A DNA stretch of 64,000 bases, from assembly GCA_019671005.1 (NCBI GenBank), contig CM033738.1:12674202-12738201 (forward strand), given 5' to 3'. Numbering within the stretch: position 1 is the first letter of the stretch; each line of letters opens with the position of its first letter. Under the pieces are notes generated by a model. That model had not been told where the DNA came from. It saw only the letters and a list, made by a program, of their open reading frames with translations, and ran no database searches. Of the stretch, positions 55,018 through 64,000 are shown piece after piece. Origin of the DNA: Hibiscus mutabilis. Its lineage: Eukaryota > Streptophyta > Magnoliopsida > Malvales > Malvaceae. The position numbers and the translations under genes are program-made.

Positions 55018-56440
55018 AGAAAAAAACATAACATCGAATACAAAACTTTAATCTTGTACCCAAGATTACATAGCATCACGTACACATCAACAAGTACTAC
55101 AGTACAAAAATATTGGACATCTGAATCCCACGACATCAACATAAATAATCATTTCAGCAATTAAACATGTAAACAACAATGAATTACTACATTGGAGTTC
55201 AACTGACAGCTAATCTGGGCCTTGCTCACACTAAAATTTTTTATCCAAATTTTTTAGTGGGTACCAGTTCACCTATATGGGTACTAGTACCGTACCCCGG
55301 GTATCAATACTCACCTAGAGTACTGGTACCAATTTTTAATTATGTTTTTTAGTAAGCTCATTTTGTACCAGTATCTAACCTTGGTACCAATACCCGATAC
55401 CCGTATCGATTCTATTAAAGACAATATCGGTACTCGGGCATGAATTCACCATTTTCTAGCCTCCGATCGTTGGGTATCAATACCAATTTATCTCGTACTG
55501 GTACTCAAACTCAAAAAGACAATTTTAAGCTACGGGATTCAACCTATCTTTGTCTCTATTTATCTACAAACGATCCCCAACATATCCTAAAGCTTACTAG
55601 GGTATTTTTAAACATTTTATGACCATACAAACATTCTTTCGACTCCAACGTCAACCAAAATCAACTTTTACCTACACAACCCAAAACATACTTTTTTCGC
55701 TCAACAAACACAATACAAGTCAAGCAAGGCAAATACATTTATGAAAAACAGGAAATACTTCAAGTTAGAGATGAGCTAACTTGACAATGGACCCAAAATC
55801 CTACTTCGAGCAAGCTTCTCTCAATTCTTCTCTTTTCCTTTGGTGTTAGATGCTTCCCCCACTTCTTTAACTAAACACAAGTATAAGAACGAATCATTTT
55901 AACTAACCACAAGCATAAGAACGAATCATTATACTCCTAAATGATTAGAAAAAAAGTTTAAAACAAATTATAACATGAAAAATCAGTCTAACACTCCCCA
56001 AAACTCAAAAACCCATTTTTCTTATCTTACCACCTTATGCAAGACTTTGGTCTCCAAAGACAAATCTTTTCATGTAGATTCTGATTCTCACCCTTATATA
56101 TTCAAATTGAAAGTTTAAATGACAAAAATTTAATCTTTGCTCAACTAAACTCAACAGGATATGATAGGATTGAGAAAAGAGAGATGGAAGATTTAGTAAA
56201 TTGGGTGATATAAGTAAAAGGGGTGTTGTCCCCTTGTCTTGCTCATCCAAACCAACCTCCCTTTTTAAAAATGGGTCCAATAGCAAATCTTGTCCCTCCA
56301 ACCTTCCTTTATCACACTTCTCTTTCACTTTCAAGCCCAAAGGTCAAGCTTAAGGCCCAAATTAGCCTATTAACCTAAAAAGCTTTTAGGCCCAGGACCC
56401 GAGTCGATGTTAACTCGTTGGCTGAAATTCGGGTCATTAT
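55018..56440 (-). repeat. TGTAAC-type LTR with GTAC-palindrome array (copy B)
   Basis: Counterpart of 48546-49966. The terminus has drifted to gggtcattata. The array at 55260-55510 keeps gtactagtac, gtactggtac and many half sites. The TATA box is altered to gatataag near 56210. Confidence 0.55.
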
Positions 56441-56589
56441 AGATTTAATGCCTCATCGCACTAGACCAACTGATTGTTGGCTAATTCTATATTTTTTATG
56501 TGTTAGTCTATATCACAAAAATATTATAATATGTATTATAGTATATGCTTTTAGGGTAATTATGCATGAACAGGCTGTGGAAACAAAAA

Positions 56590-56890
56590 TTTTCACAAGT
56601 GCCTCAATTTTAGGGTTTAGGGACTTCGTTTATGGTTTAATGTTTAAGGTTTAAGTGTAGGAGTTTTGAATTTAAGGAGTGATTATAATTTAGGGTTCAT
56701 GGTTAAATTTTAGGGTTTATAGGTTAAAACTAAATCCCTAACTATATTACCCTAAACCCTAACCTCTAAACCCTAAATTATAACCATTAACCCAAAATTC
56801 TATGGACCCTAAATTCTCAATGCCAACACTTAAACCCCAAAACACTAAACTAATCCCCTAAACTCTCAAATTAAGAGAGCTTGTGGAAAC
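56590..56890. repeat. Foldback element built of telomere-like repeats (copy B)
   Basis: Counterpart of 50103-50417: left tttcacaagtgcc with ttttagggtttaggga, right ccctaaaccctaacctc and cttgtggaaac. Confidence 0.7.
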
Positions 56891-57049
56891 TTTTCGTCTC
56901 CACCGCTAGTACATGGGATATTTTTCCAGGATTTTATGCCCATCAACAAATCAAATGATTATAGATAATAACATTCAAAATTATTATTTTATGATGATGA
57001 TTTGTTAATATTTAATAGATAAAATTATATGCCCCTTTTCGGTGCCCTT

Positions 57050-57200
57050 TTATGCCCCAACACTAGATAAATTTTAAGTCCTAAACCTAAATTATAAATC
57101 CTAAATCATAAACCCTAACAAATACACCCTACCCCTATTTCCCTAAGACCTAACCCTAAACCCTAACCTTATATCTTAAATCTAAATCCTAAACCTTGTT
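57050..57200. repeat. Degenerate CCCTAAA tract (copy B)
   Basis: Counterpart of 50560-50730 with units such as ctaaccctaaaccctaacc near 57150. Confidence 0.65.
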
Positions 57201-57567
57201 TTTTAGTGTGGACATAGAAATGGTACCGAAAAGGTTCCGAATTTACTAGTGGTGTATGAGATTAAAATACTATATTTTTTAGGTTTCATAATTTCGTTTT
57301 ATAGTCTGTCTCATATCTTGTATGTATAAACCTTTTCTCACCGACAACAAGAATATATATATATAAACGGGATTCTCTGCAAATTTTCAATGAATAAAAA
57401 CAAATTTTAACTCGATTTTTTTACATAGAAGTTTGAGATGAATTGTTTTATTTGTGGATTGTTGAAGAACATAGCAAGGGAAGATGCAAGTTTTTCAATA
57501 CCAAAAAAAGAAAGGTTTTATTCTTTAAAAATATATATAATTATATGCAATGGAACCAAGTCTTGAT

Positions 57568-58080
57568 TCAAGCTGTAGACTTGCCATTATTCTTCCTCAT
57601 GTAAGCATTGAGACTTCTCTGAATCCGTCTTTTCTGTATTTCAGTAGCTCTTTCATGGCTTCCCTTTGCGTAAGCCTCGAAGAAGTCTTTGTTCTCTTTC
57701 TCCAACTCATTCCAAACTGTAACCAAATCATATATATATATATAGATTCTATTACACTAACAGCCGGAAAAACAAAAGACTTAGAACCCTCACTTCCAAC
57801 ATATGATTACCTGTACAAGTAATAACTGGTTTTATATTTGCATACTTAGACAAATCTTCCATGCACTCTTCCTCGCTTATGCTAAATAGGAAACACTCTT
57901 CTATCAGATGGTGCACCTGCGTTCAGGAACGGATGTAAGATTTTATTTTAGAAGTTATGAATTGTTAGAAAATTATATTAAAAATATACATATGCAAAAC
58001 TACAAAATTTAGGGCAAAAGAAGTAGAGTACGGCTTACCATGTGGATATACGAAGAAGAAGAAGAAGAAGAGTCAGCCAT
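57568..58080 (-). CDS. Small plant protein with TIGR01589-type domain, copy B, intact
   Basis: Three exons on the minus strand with GT/AG introns: exon 1 58080-58039 (MAD, seven Ser, YIHM), exon 2 57916-57811 (VHHLIEECFLFSISEEECME and DLSKYANIKPVITCT), exon 3 57716-57568 (WNELEKENKDFFEAYAKGSH to NGKSTA, stop TGA). Lengths 42, 106 and 149 bp join without a shift and give 98 residues. The pattern hhLIExCL..x..W..LExEN..FFxAY is, from memory, the plant-only domain TIGR01589 (plant protein 1589, unknown function). The Arg/Lys-rich C terminus follows the domain. The start is the only ATG before the Ser run. It is the only host-type gene here without a defect. Expression is unknown. Confidence 0.75.
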
Positions 58081-58259
58081 AAATACAGGTAGAACTAGAA
58101 GGCTGGGAAAACTGTAATAGTACTGATAAAATAGAGATAAGAAGAAGAAACTAGAAACTGAAGGGAAAAAGTAGATGAAAATGATATGGGAAAATAGAAA
58201 GTAGGAGGGTAGAGAAGGAATAATAAGGCGAGAGTTCTGCATTCAAGGGAACCTAGGGT

Positions 58260-58560
58260 GTAAATGAATCGAACTTGAACGAATAAGGCTCTATTCGTGC
58301 TCACTTATTTAATTTTGAATGTGTTCTTGTTTATTTTGTGCTCGTTTAAATTTTTAATATTATGTTCTTGTTTATTTATTTTTTATGGTGTTCGCGTTCG
58401 TTTATTTAACGTTCACAAACATGTTCGTTTTAATTTTCGCGAACTTGTTCATGTAATGTTCACGGACATGCTCGTTTAACGTTATTAAATGTTTATTTAG
58501 CGTTCACGAACATGTTCATGTAACGTTTGTGAATGTGTTCGTTTAACATTCTCTATAACA
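58260..58560. repeat. Degenerate GTTCACGAACATGTTC-type repeat
   Basis: Repeated near-palindromes: cgttcacaaacatgttcg, cgttcacgaacatgttcatg and relatives, several copies in both orientations. Similar strings are common inside plant hAT MITEs. Copy A keeps only its left edge. Confidence 0.6.
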
Positions 58561-58639
58561 ACTAATTTAAAAATTAGAGTTTCCCACTTTTTTCAAAAAA
58601 AATTGATTTGGAGGAATTTTTTAAAAATTGTATTTTAAA

Positions 58640-58830
58640 ATAAAATTGGAGTCGCCAACGGTCACTTGGATTAGGTAGATCGAAAAAAATCAAAGATTTT
58701 TACCTTTTCGATTCGGGAGTCGGCTACGTGTGGGAAAGGGTTCGGACCCAACCACGCAAAAAATTGGTACCAAATCGATTACCATTTTTATTACTATTGG
58801 AATTTGCAAGTTGAAGTGACAATTAAATTA
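58640..58830. other. Short Ty3/Tat-like LTR remnant
   Basis: Contains ttggagtcgccaac and gggagtcggctacgtgtggg, phrases found at the ends of Tat/Ogre-type LTRs. The copy A counterpart is at about 51880-51960. Too short for firm classification. Confidence 0.35.
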
Positions 58831-59400
58831 CAATTCAGTTATACATGAGAGTTCCTTTTAAGGGCACCATTACTCGAGGAATAGACGAAAACCACAACAA
58901 TCACTTCTGGAACTGAACAAGTTTACTCTCCTGTAATCGAACACCGCATTAACAATTTATATACCAGATGCAACATAAAATAACAAATAAACAGGGCATA
59001 AAAATAAACATGACATAAATAAATGCAAAATTTAATTACATTATTAGTTAATTACTCAAGCAATAAATAGTATCAATCATATCCCAGGGCAGGTCACCGT
59101 TAAGCCATAGGCAAGTCGTGATTATAAAAATTAAACAAATACATAATTAAATAAAGGAAGAACTAACTAACTAACTAATTAAATTACTCATTCCATAAAT
59201 AATACGAATCATACCTCGAAAGGGATCACCGTAAGACCGTAGATGAACCATGATCGAATAATTAAACCTAAACAAATAAATACGAAAACATGTGAACCAC
59301 TGAAATAAAATAAATTAAGAAAAAATAGAAATAAAGAAAAGGGCAAAACCTAAAAGAACTGACATGTATATACATTAAAACTATATATGTATATTATGTA

Positions 59401-60483
59401 AAAATAAAAGCCATAAAGTCAAAAAATACCCCCAACGTTTGACTGAACAATTGCTTTAGTTCGCATTCTCTTTTTGGAGCAATTCAACCCTCAACGTTTC
59501 TTTTGAGTCAAAATGACCCATCTGCAGATGAAAATTGTCAGTCAACTGGCGGTAAATGGCTTGAAATGACGTGACAAACCTATATGACAGTGTACGATGG
59601 CGTGACAGGATTAGACCTGGCAAACTTGACCTGAGACCCGAAAACTGAATCAATCTACCCGAACCGAGACTCGAAATCAACCTGAACATGATGACCTAAA
59701 ATTTGATCTGAAACTGAAATAAACCGAACCGAAACTGATCCAAATTTTCGTTGAACCGAAATAGAGGCGAACCGATTTTCAACCGAACCGAATAGACTCG
59801 AACCGAATAAACCCGAATTGAATAGACTCGAACCAAAGACAACCCGAAATATAGAAAAGATATTAATAGAAATAAATAAAGATAGGATATGAACAACCGC
59901 ACAACTCACCAAAAAGTTAAATATATTGACTTTATAAATCTATATATAGGGTGTAAAAAACTGATCGGCCTAAAAACTTGATTAAAACCGACCGATCTCC
60001 CATAGATCCAAAATTAACCCGAGCCGAAGTCAACCGAACAGAAAATAACCGAACCAAAAATCAACCAACCCGAAATAACCCGAATCATAATAGACCCGAA
60101 CTGAACCGAACCAAAATCGAATTTGAACCGAAGACCTGAAATGACCCAAACTGAAATGACCTGAATCGAATGACCCGTTTGCCACCTCTAGACAGGATCG
60201 TATAGACAAATGTGTTAACTTGTAAAAACGTTACATAAATAAAAAAATAAATTTATAAAATTATATAAAATATAAAATAGGTTTTTTGCTGACTTATCAT
60301 TCTGTAAAGTCATTTCAAACTTTTTACAGTCATTTTTCTAACAATTTTCATCCGTAGAGGGTTGACCTAAAATGAAACGTTGAGGGTTGAATTGCTCAAA
60401 AAGAAACATAGGGGCAAAATTGACTATTTAGTCAAACGTCGGGAGTATTTTTTAACTTTATGCCAAAGTAAAACTATGCGGTA
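59401..60483. mobile_element. MULE-type MITE, family member B3, split by hAT MITE
   Basis: Element 59410-60474 with TSD aaaataaaa (59401-59409) and aaagtaaaa (60475-60483, one change). Same insertion as A3, interrupted at 59612-60190. Confidence 0.85.
59604..60198. mobile_element. hAT-type MITE, 579 bp, perfect 8-bp TSD
   Basis: Element 59612-60190 with ends TAGACCTGGCAAAC and (inverse) TAGAGGTGGCAAAC, flanked by gacaggat at 59604-59611 and 60191-60198. The interior is a degenerate aaccgaac/gacccgaa repeat on one strand, which generates spurious frames. It is absent from copy A, so it inserted after the duplication. Confidence 0.92.
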
Positions 60484-60798
60484 TACTTTAAAAACATGTG
60501 ATGTAGTGCATATATATATATATATAAATACTTTGATACACAGTTTGTGTAGACTTTAGTTTATACGAGCCTTTTAATTTTAAGGTTTAGAGATTTAGGT
60601 TGTGGTTTATGGCTTAGGTGTTTAGTGTATAAGGTGTTGAATTTAAGGTTTATGGTTAGAATTTAGAGTTTAGAGTTAAGGGTTTAAGGTTTAGGTTTCA
60701 GGTTTTAGATTTTATAGCTTAAATATGAAGGGTTGTGTGATTTTTTACGCAACTTGTGTATCATAATCTAACCTATCTCTAAAAAAGAACCGATAAAC

Positions 60799-61152
60799 TT
60801 GAAGAAAACCCCTAGGATGAGTTTTGAAGTTCTCGAAAGCGCTAAAAACCTTAACAACTCGCATGACCTGGCACTGACGAGCAGGCCACCGAATGAAGTG
60901 GTTTCGGGTCAGCTTGTGGTGGTGGATCAGGAGGGTGACCGGACAATGGTAACGGCTGCAGACTTGGTAGAAGAACAGATGGATTTAGAGATGGCTACTG
61001 GACAGAATAAGGAGATCGATGATGGTTCAGTTGGTAGGAGAACGTTACCACTCAATGATAGGAGAGAGATCGGCGATGGTACAGATCTGCCTACTCCTAG
61101 TATGATGCCTTTTATTAGGGATATGGTGGTGGGGTCGATTGGTTGTCGTTAA
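60799..61152 (+). pseudogene. LINE ORF1 N-terminal region
   Basis: 117-residue frame, probable start of ORF1 of the plus-strand LINE (MSFEVLESAKNLNN from an inner ATG is equally possible). Acidic and Pro-rich linker sequence with no domain. A stop at 61150 separates it from the DUF4283 part. Confidence 0.5.
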
Positions 61153-61169
61153 TAGGATAATTTATTGCA

Positions 61170-61856
61170 GATATTGACGTCGAGGTATTGATAGAGGATG
61201 TTAACGTTGAACATAATTGCTCTATTCTGGAGATTAGGTTCTTGGGTCGAGTTCATAAGGAGATTGATGAGAAGCTATCAAAGTCCTTAATTATTCGGCT
61301 CTTGGGGAAGCCGATTGGATATAGAGCCCTTAAGAAAAGTATCCATGCGTTATATACGCCTGCGGATGAGGTAAGCATCATATACTTGGATAATGAGTAT
61401 TACCTTATTCGTTTTGCTCTAGAAGATGACTATGATAGAGTGTTATCAGGAGGACCATGGGCGGTTTATGGGAGCTATTTAACGGTGCAACCCTAGTCAC
61501 GTGACTTTTTGACATCTATGGATTATCCCAAGAAGATTCTTGCTTGGGTTCAGCTCTGAGGGCTGCCGTACATAAATTATTCAAAGAATATTTTCAATGC
61601 CATCGCAAGTTTACTTGGGATGGTGGTTCGAGTGGATTTTAACACTACGGAAGTAAGACGGGGTCTATTTGCTAGATTGGCCGTAGTTGTTGAGATAGAC
61701 AAGTCGTTGGTCCCTGGATTAGTTATTGATGCCTATCACCAACAAATCGAATATGAGGTCTTGCCAAATATTTGCTTTGGGTGTGAAAAATACGGTCACT
61801 CGAAGGAATTATGTAGGCCGGCCAATATCAAAATAGTAGAAACTCAAACTTAGCCC
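61170..61856 (+). pseudogene. LINE ORF1 DUF4283 domain and CCHC zinc knuckle
   Basis: 61188-61496 holds the DUF4283-type fold: LGRVHKEIDEKLSKSLIIRL, IYLDNEYYLIRFALEDDYD and RVLSGGPWAVYGSYLTVQP. After stops in QP*SRDF and VQL*GLPY (Trp or similar lost) the chain goes on at 61620 with GLFARLAVVVEIDKSL and the knuckle CFGCEKYGHSKELC (CX2CX4HX4C). Domain order is standard for plant LINE ORF1, an RNA-binding protein. The next stop lies at TQT*PQ. Confidence 0.8.
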
Positions 61857-62661
61857 CAAGTACAACTGTCCGAGACTAATATCTATGGACCGTGGATGCA
61901 GGTGGAGAGGCAAAAACGTCAGTCATCTATGGCTAGTAAAGCTGCTACGGAGAGGGGTAAAGTTAGTTTAAACGGGGGGTCTAGGTTTAATGTCTTAGCT
62001 GGTTCTGAGGATCGTGGGTAGCGTAGTAATGAGAGAGTTGGTAAACATTCCAATGTTGGTGAAAAATAGGGCAGCAGGTTGTCCATTGAGCCGGCCACCA
62101 GCAAGAGTAAGAAGCTGGGAAAGTCGATTGATGTTCAGCCGGTTGTCCCTGAACTGATGGTTGATCACATGGAGGGTGTGCAGTCGTACGAGGATATACA
62201 TAGGTTGATGCAATGACCATAGAGTCAAGTATTGTCTTAGCCCCGGCTGAGGGTGATAAGGGTAAGGAAAATATTAGCAATAACTCTGTGGGGGCTGATA
62301 ACGTGATCACTGAGGTGGCCAGGAGTGATAAAGTAGTGGCTGCTCCTACTTTGCTGCAAGTCGATAAGTATACTGCGGTTCGGGTGTTGAGGAAGGAGCG
62401 AAGTGGCCTTTAAGGAAAAATAATAAAAATGCGATGTATGGCTCGATCAATAAGGCGAGTTCCAAGGGAACAAATAGGGTTTCATCCATGTCAGTTGGGT
62501 TAACTCAGAGAAGTGGGAAAGGGAAGAAAACCGACGAGGCGAGCAAAAAACTGGTTGTTGTTAGTGAGTGGGTGTCGAACCTAACCAAAAGTCTAACGAT
62601 ACCTGGATTTTCGTCTGAGCACTGTAGCGTGCAAGCTAAGGCAGAGGCTGCGAAGGAATAG
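61857..62661 (+). pseudogene. LINE ORF1 C-terminal region
   Basis: Continues in broken frames: YGPWMQVERQKRQS is the typical GPWM motif after the knuckle in plant LINEs, followed by RFNVLAGSEDRG and basic Ser/Lys-rich sequence (62213-62413, 62434-62661). Several stops. Confidence 0.65.
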
Positions 62662-62754
62662 TCGAAGGTACTGTGGATTGATAATCATACATTTGTTGGT
62701 GATAGAATTGCCAAGGCTCAGTGAGTTGTCTATTTCCTTTTCGTTAATTTTTTA

Positions 62755-63462
62755 ATGGTTAAAGTTGTTTTTTGGAATTCTCAAGGTACTATTGACCTTG
62801 AATTTAATCGCTATTTTATATTGTTATTGAGAACATAGGATCCTGATGTTGTTGCTATTATAGAACCGAGGGTTGGTGGGGTAGAGTCTGACAGATTTAT
62901 TTAGCGATCCGGCTTTGAGTTTTCTTATCAGGTGAAAGCTACGGGGTTTTCTGGTGGAATTTGGGTGCTTTGGAAGAATATTGTACGGCTTGATACGGTT
63001 GTTGTGTCTAATCAATTTTTGTATGGTGTGTGTATTGAGGCTAGTTCTAATCGCACTTTTTCCCTCACGTTTGTGTATGTAAGCCCAGAGGTTTGTCGTA
63101 GAAGAATTGTTTTGAATCAGATTCAAGATTTTAACCCCTGAAGTGATTGGCCATAGATGCTCGAGGGTGATTTTAACGTAATTTGTAGTATAGAGGAGAG
63201 ACAGGGTGGATCGTAGCGTCATTTGGGTGTTTGTCCGCATTTTTGTGACTTCCTCTTTATATCTGGGCTATTGGATATGGGTTACAATGGTCCACGATTT
63301 TCTTAGAGGAACGGTCATTTTAGTCAAAGATTAGATTGTGGCCTCTGTAACGCTAAGTGATATGAGGTCCTTGCATCGGTAAAAATTGTGCATTTGCAAC
63401 AGTTGGGGTCGGATCATAGGCATATTATGCTTGCAACGAATCAAGAGGAACCAAGGAGAGGC
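62755..63462 (+). pseudogene. LINE ORF2 endonuclease, truncated by LTR insertion
   Basis: Starts MVKVVFWNSQGTIDLEFN, followed by DVVAIIEPRVGG (catalytic Glu), GFSGGIWVLWK, FVYVSPEVCRRR, LEGDFNVICS (Asp and Asn of the nuclease), LLDMGYNGPRFS and LGSDHRHIML (Asp-His pair). At least five in-frame stops. Apurinic-type endonuclease of L1 elements, which nicks target DNA. The chain ends at 63462, where an LTR begins; RT is outside the window or lost. Confidence 0.8.
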
Positions 63463-64000
63463 TGTAACACTCCAGTTTTGGGCCTAGCGGTTTTTGGTTT
63501 ATTAGACGGTCTGATAGATCGGATTAGAAATTCGAGTCGGATTCGGGACCATATATTTTTTGGTAAGATAAAAATATGGAAAAATAATTAAAAATAATCT
63601 TTTAATGTATATTGATTTTTGGTGGAATCAATTTTAGAAAATGGACTTCAGAGAAATGATGTTTTGGTTAGTGACCAAAATGTAAGTTTTGAAAACTGCT
63701 TTTTAAGGTAACTAAAATGAAAATGGTCAAATTCTTAGAATCTTTAAAAAGCTATTTTACCAAGATTTTTTTGATGGTTTCTACCTCAATTAAAGATATT
63801 TTAACATGTATTTTAAAGTAATTAAAAACAGGATTTATTTAAAAGTTAGTTAAACTCTTAAAAGGAAATTTACTTTCTTTCAACTTTTTCTCTCCATTCC
63901 CTCCTCAGCCAAACACTCAAGTTTTCATCAAAATCCAGAGGTGAGGAGTTCTTTAACTCGTTTTTATGATTTGTGATTGATTATTTGATATTGTTTTACA
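63463..64000 (+). repeat. Chromovirus-type LTR, 5' part, runs off the window
   Basis: Begins tgtaacactccagttttggg. The first 150 bp or so resemble the inverse of the solo LTR end at 33767 (gggcctag, ttagacgg, aattcgag blocks in the same order). If intact, a TSD agagc should follow its far end. Inserted in the LINE endonuclease. Confidence 0.75.

Larger units (their letters stand above)
53639..60785. repeat. Segmental tandem duplication, copy B
   Basis: Collinear with copy A. The left end lies inside the gene fragment (copy B lacks the first 35 residues or so). The right end continues slightly further than A (about 50 bp missing in A near 53330). Later events specific to B include the hAT MITE at 59612. 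Repeats and gene remain in the same order. Confidence 0.88.

Noticed and set aside
59655..59912. Open frames in the (aaccgaac)n-like interior of the hAT MITE
   Set aside because: Low-complexity repeat without stops on one strand; no protein signature.

Overview
This is a repeat-dominated, AT-rich window from a flowering-plant nuclear genome, probably a eudicot. The main evidence is plant retrotransposons: Athila-like and chromovirus-like Ty3 elements, a SIRE/Maximus-like Ty1 fragment, and plant L1-type LINEs with DUF4283/CCHC ORF1 proteins. A primer-binding site matches the 3' end of plant tRNA-Asp. There are also fragments of plant genes with spliceosomal introns: an AKR4C-type aldo-keto reductase and a pair of small genes carrying what I read as the plant-only domain TIGR01589. 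I saw no bacterial gene, rRNA, complete tRNA or CRISPR array. The nesting of elements suggests pericentromeric or otherwise silenced heterochromatin.

Layout, left half. 1-6913 is the internal part of an Athila-like element on the minus strand: a 3' non-coding region with a hairpin-repeat array, an extra 3' ORF, then integrase, RNase H, RT, protease, gag and PBS in order of rising coordinate. Its 5' LTR (6914-7926) is cut near its TATA box and joined to an inverted LTR fragment (7927-8637), making a long foldback. That is fused to the LTR of a second, plus-strand Athila-like element (8638-16312). The second element keeps both LTR ends and gag but has lost RT and integrase, and a solo LTR of the first family (10529-12026, TSD tgatg) sits inside it. 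16313-23959 holds SIRE-like LTRs rich in GTAYCGRTAC-type palindromes; one, with a gag remnant, is inserted in a further second-family LTR. 25137-27211 has other LTR remnants.

Middle. 27212-34879 is a decayed chromovirus-type pol whose integrase is split by a 5.5-kb solo LTR (28273-33767), which is itself split by a 5'-truncated LINE (29106-31614, 12-bp TSD). The chromovirus 3' LTR starts at 34880. A second decayed LINE lies at 38275-40700. A hAT-type MITE (41950-42557, 8-bp TSD) sits inside an older long-TIR element. An aldo-keto reductase pseudogene occupies 44793-46190 on the minus strand.

Right half. About 6-7 kb is present twice in direct tandem: copy A is about 47108-53350 and copy B about 53639-60785. 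Each copy carries a gene fragment ending in a possible membrane tail, three members of a MULE-type MITE family, an LTR with palindrome arrays, a foldback made of telomere-like repeats, and a three-exon TIGR01589-type gene. In copy B that gene is open from ATG to stop (98 residues); in copy A it has a 2-bp deletion. The window ends in a plus-strand LINE (ORF1 plus the start of ORF2, 60790-63462) interrupted by an LTR that begins at 63463.

Very little here is likely to make functional protein. The best candidate is the small gene at 57568-58080. The most unusual features are non-coding: palindrome arrays shared between unrelated LTRs and coding linkers, a head-to-head LTR hairpin, and telomere-like foldbacks inside a tandem duplication.
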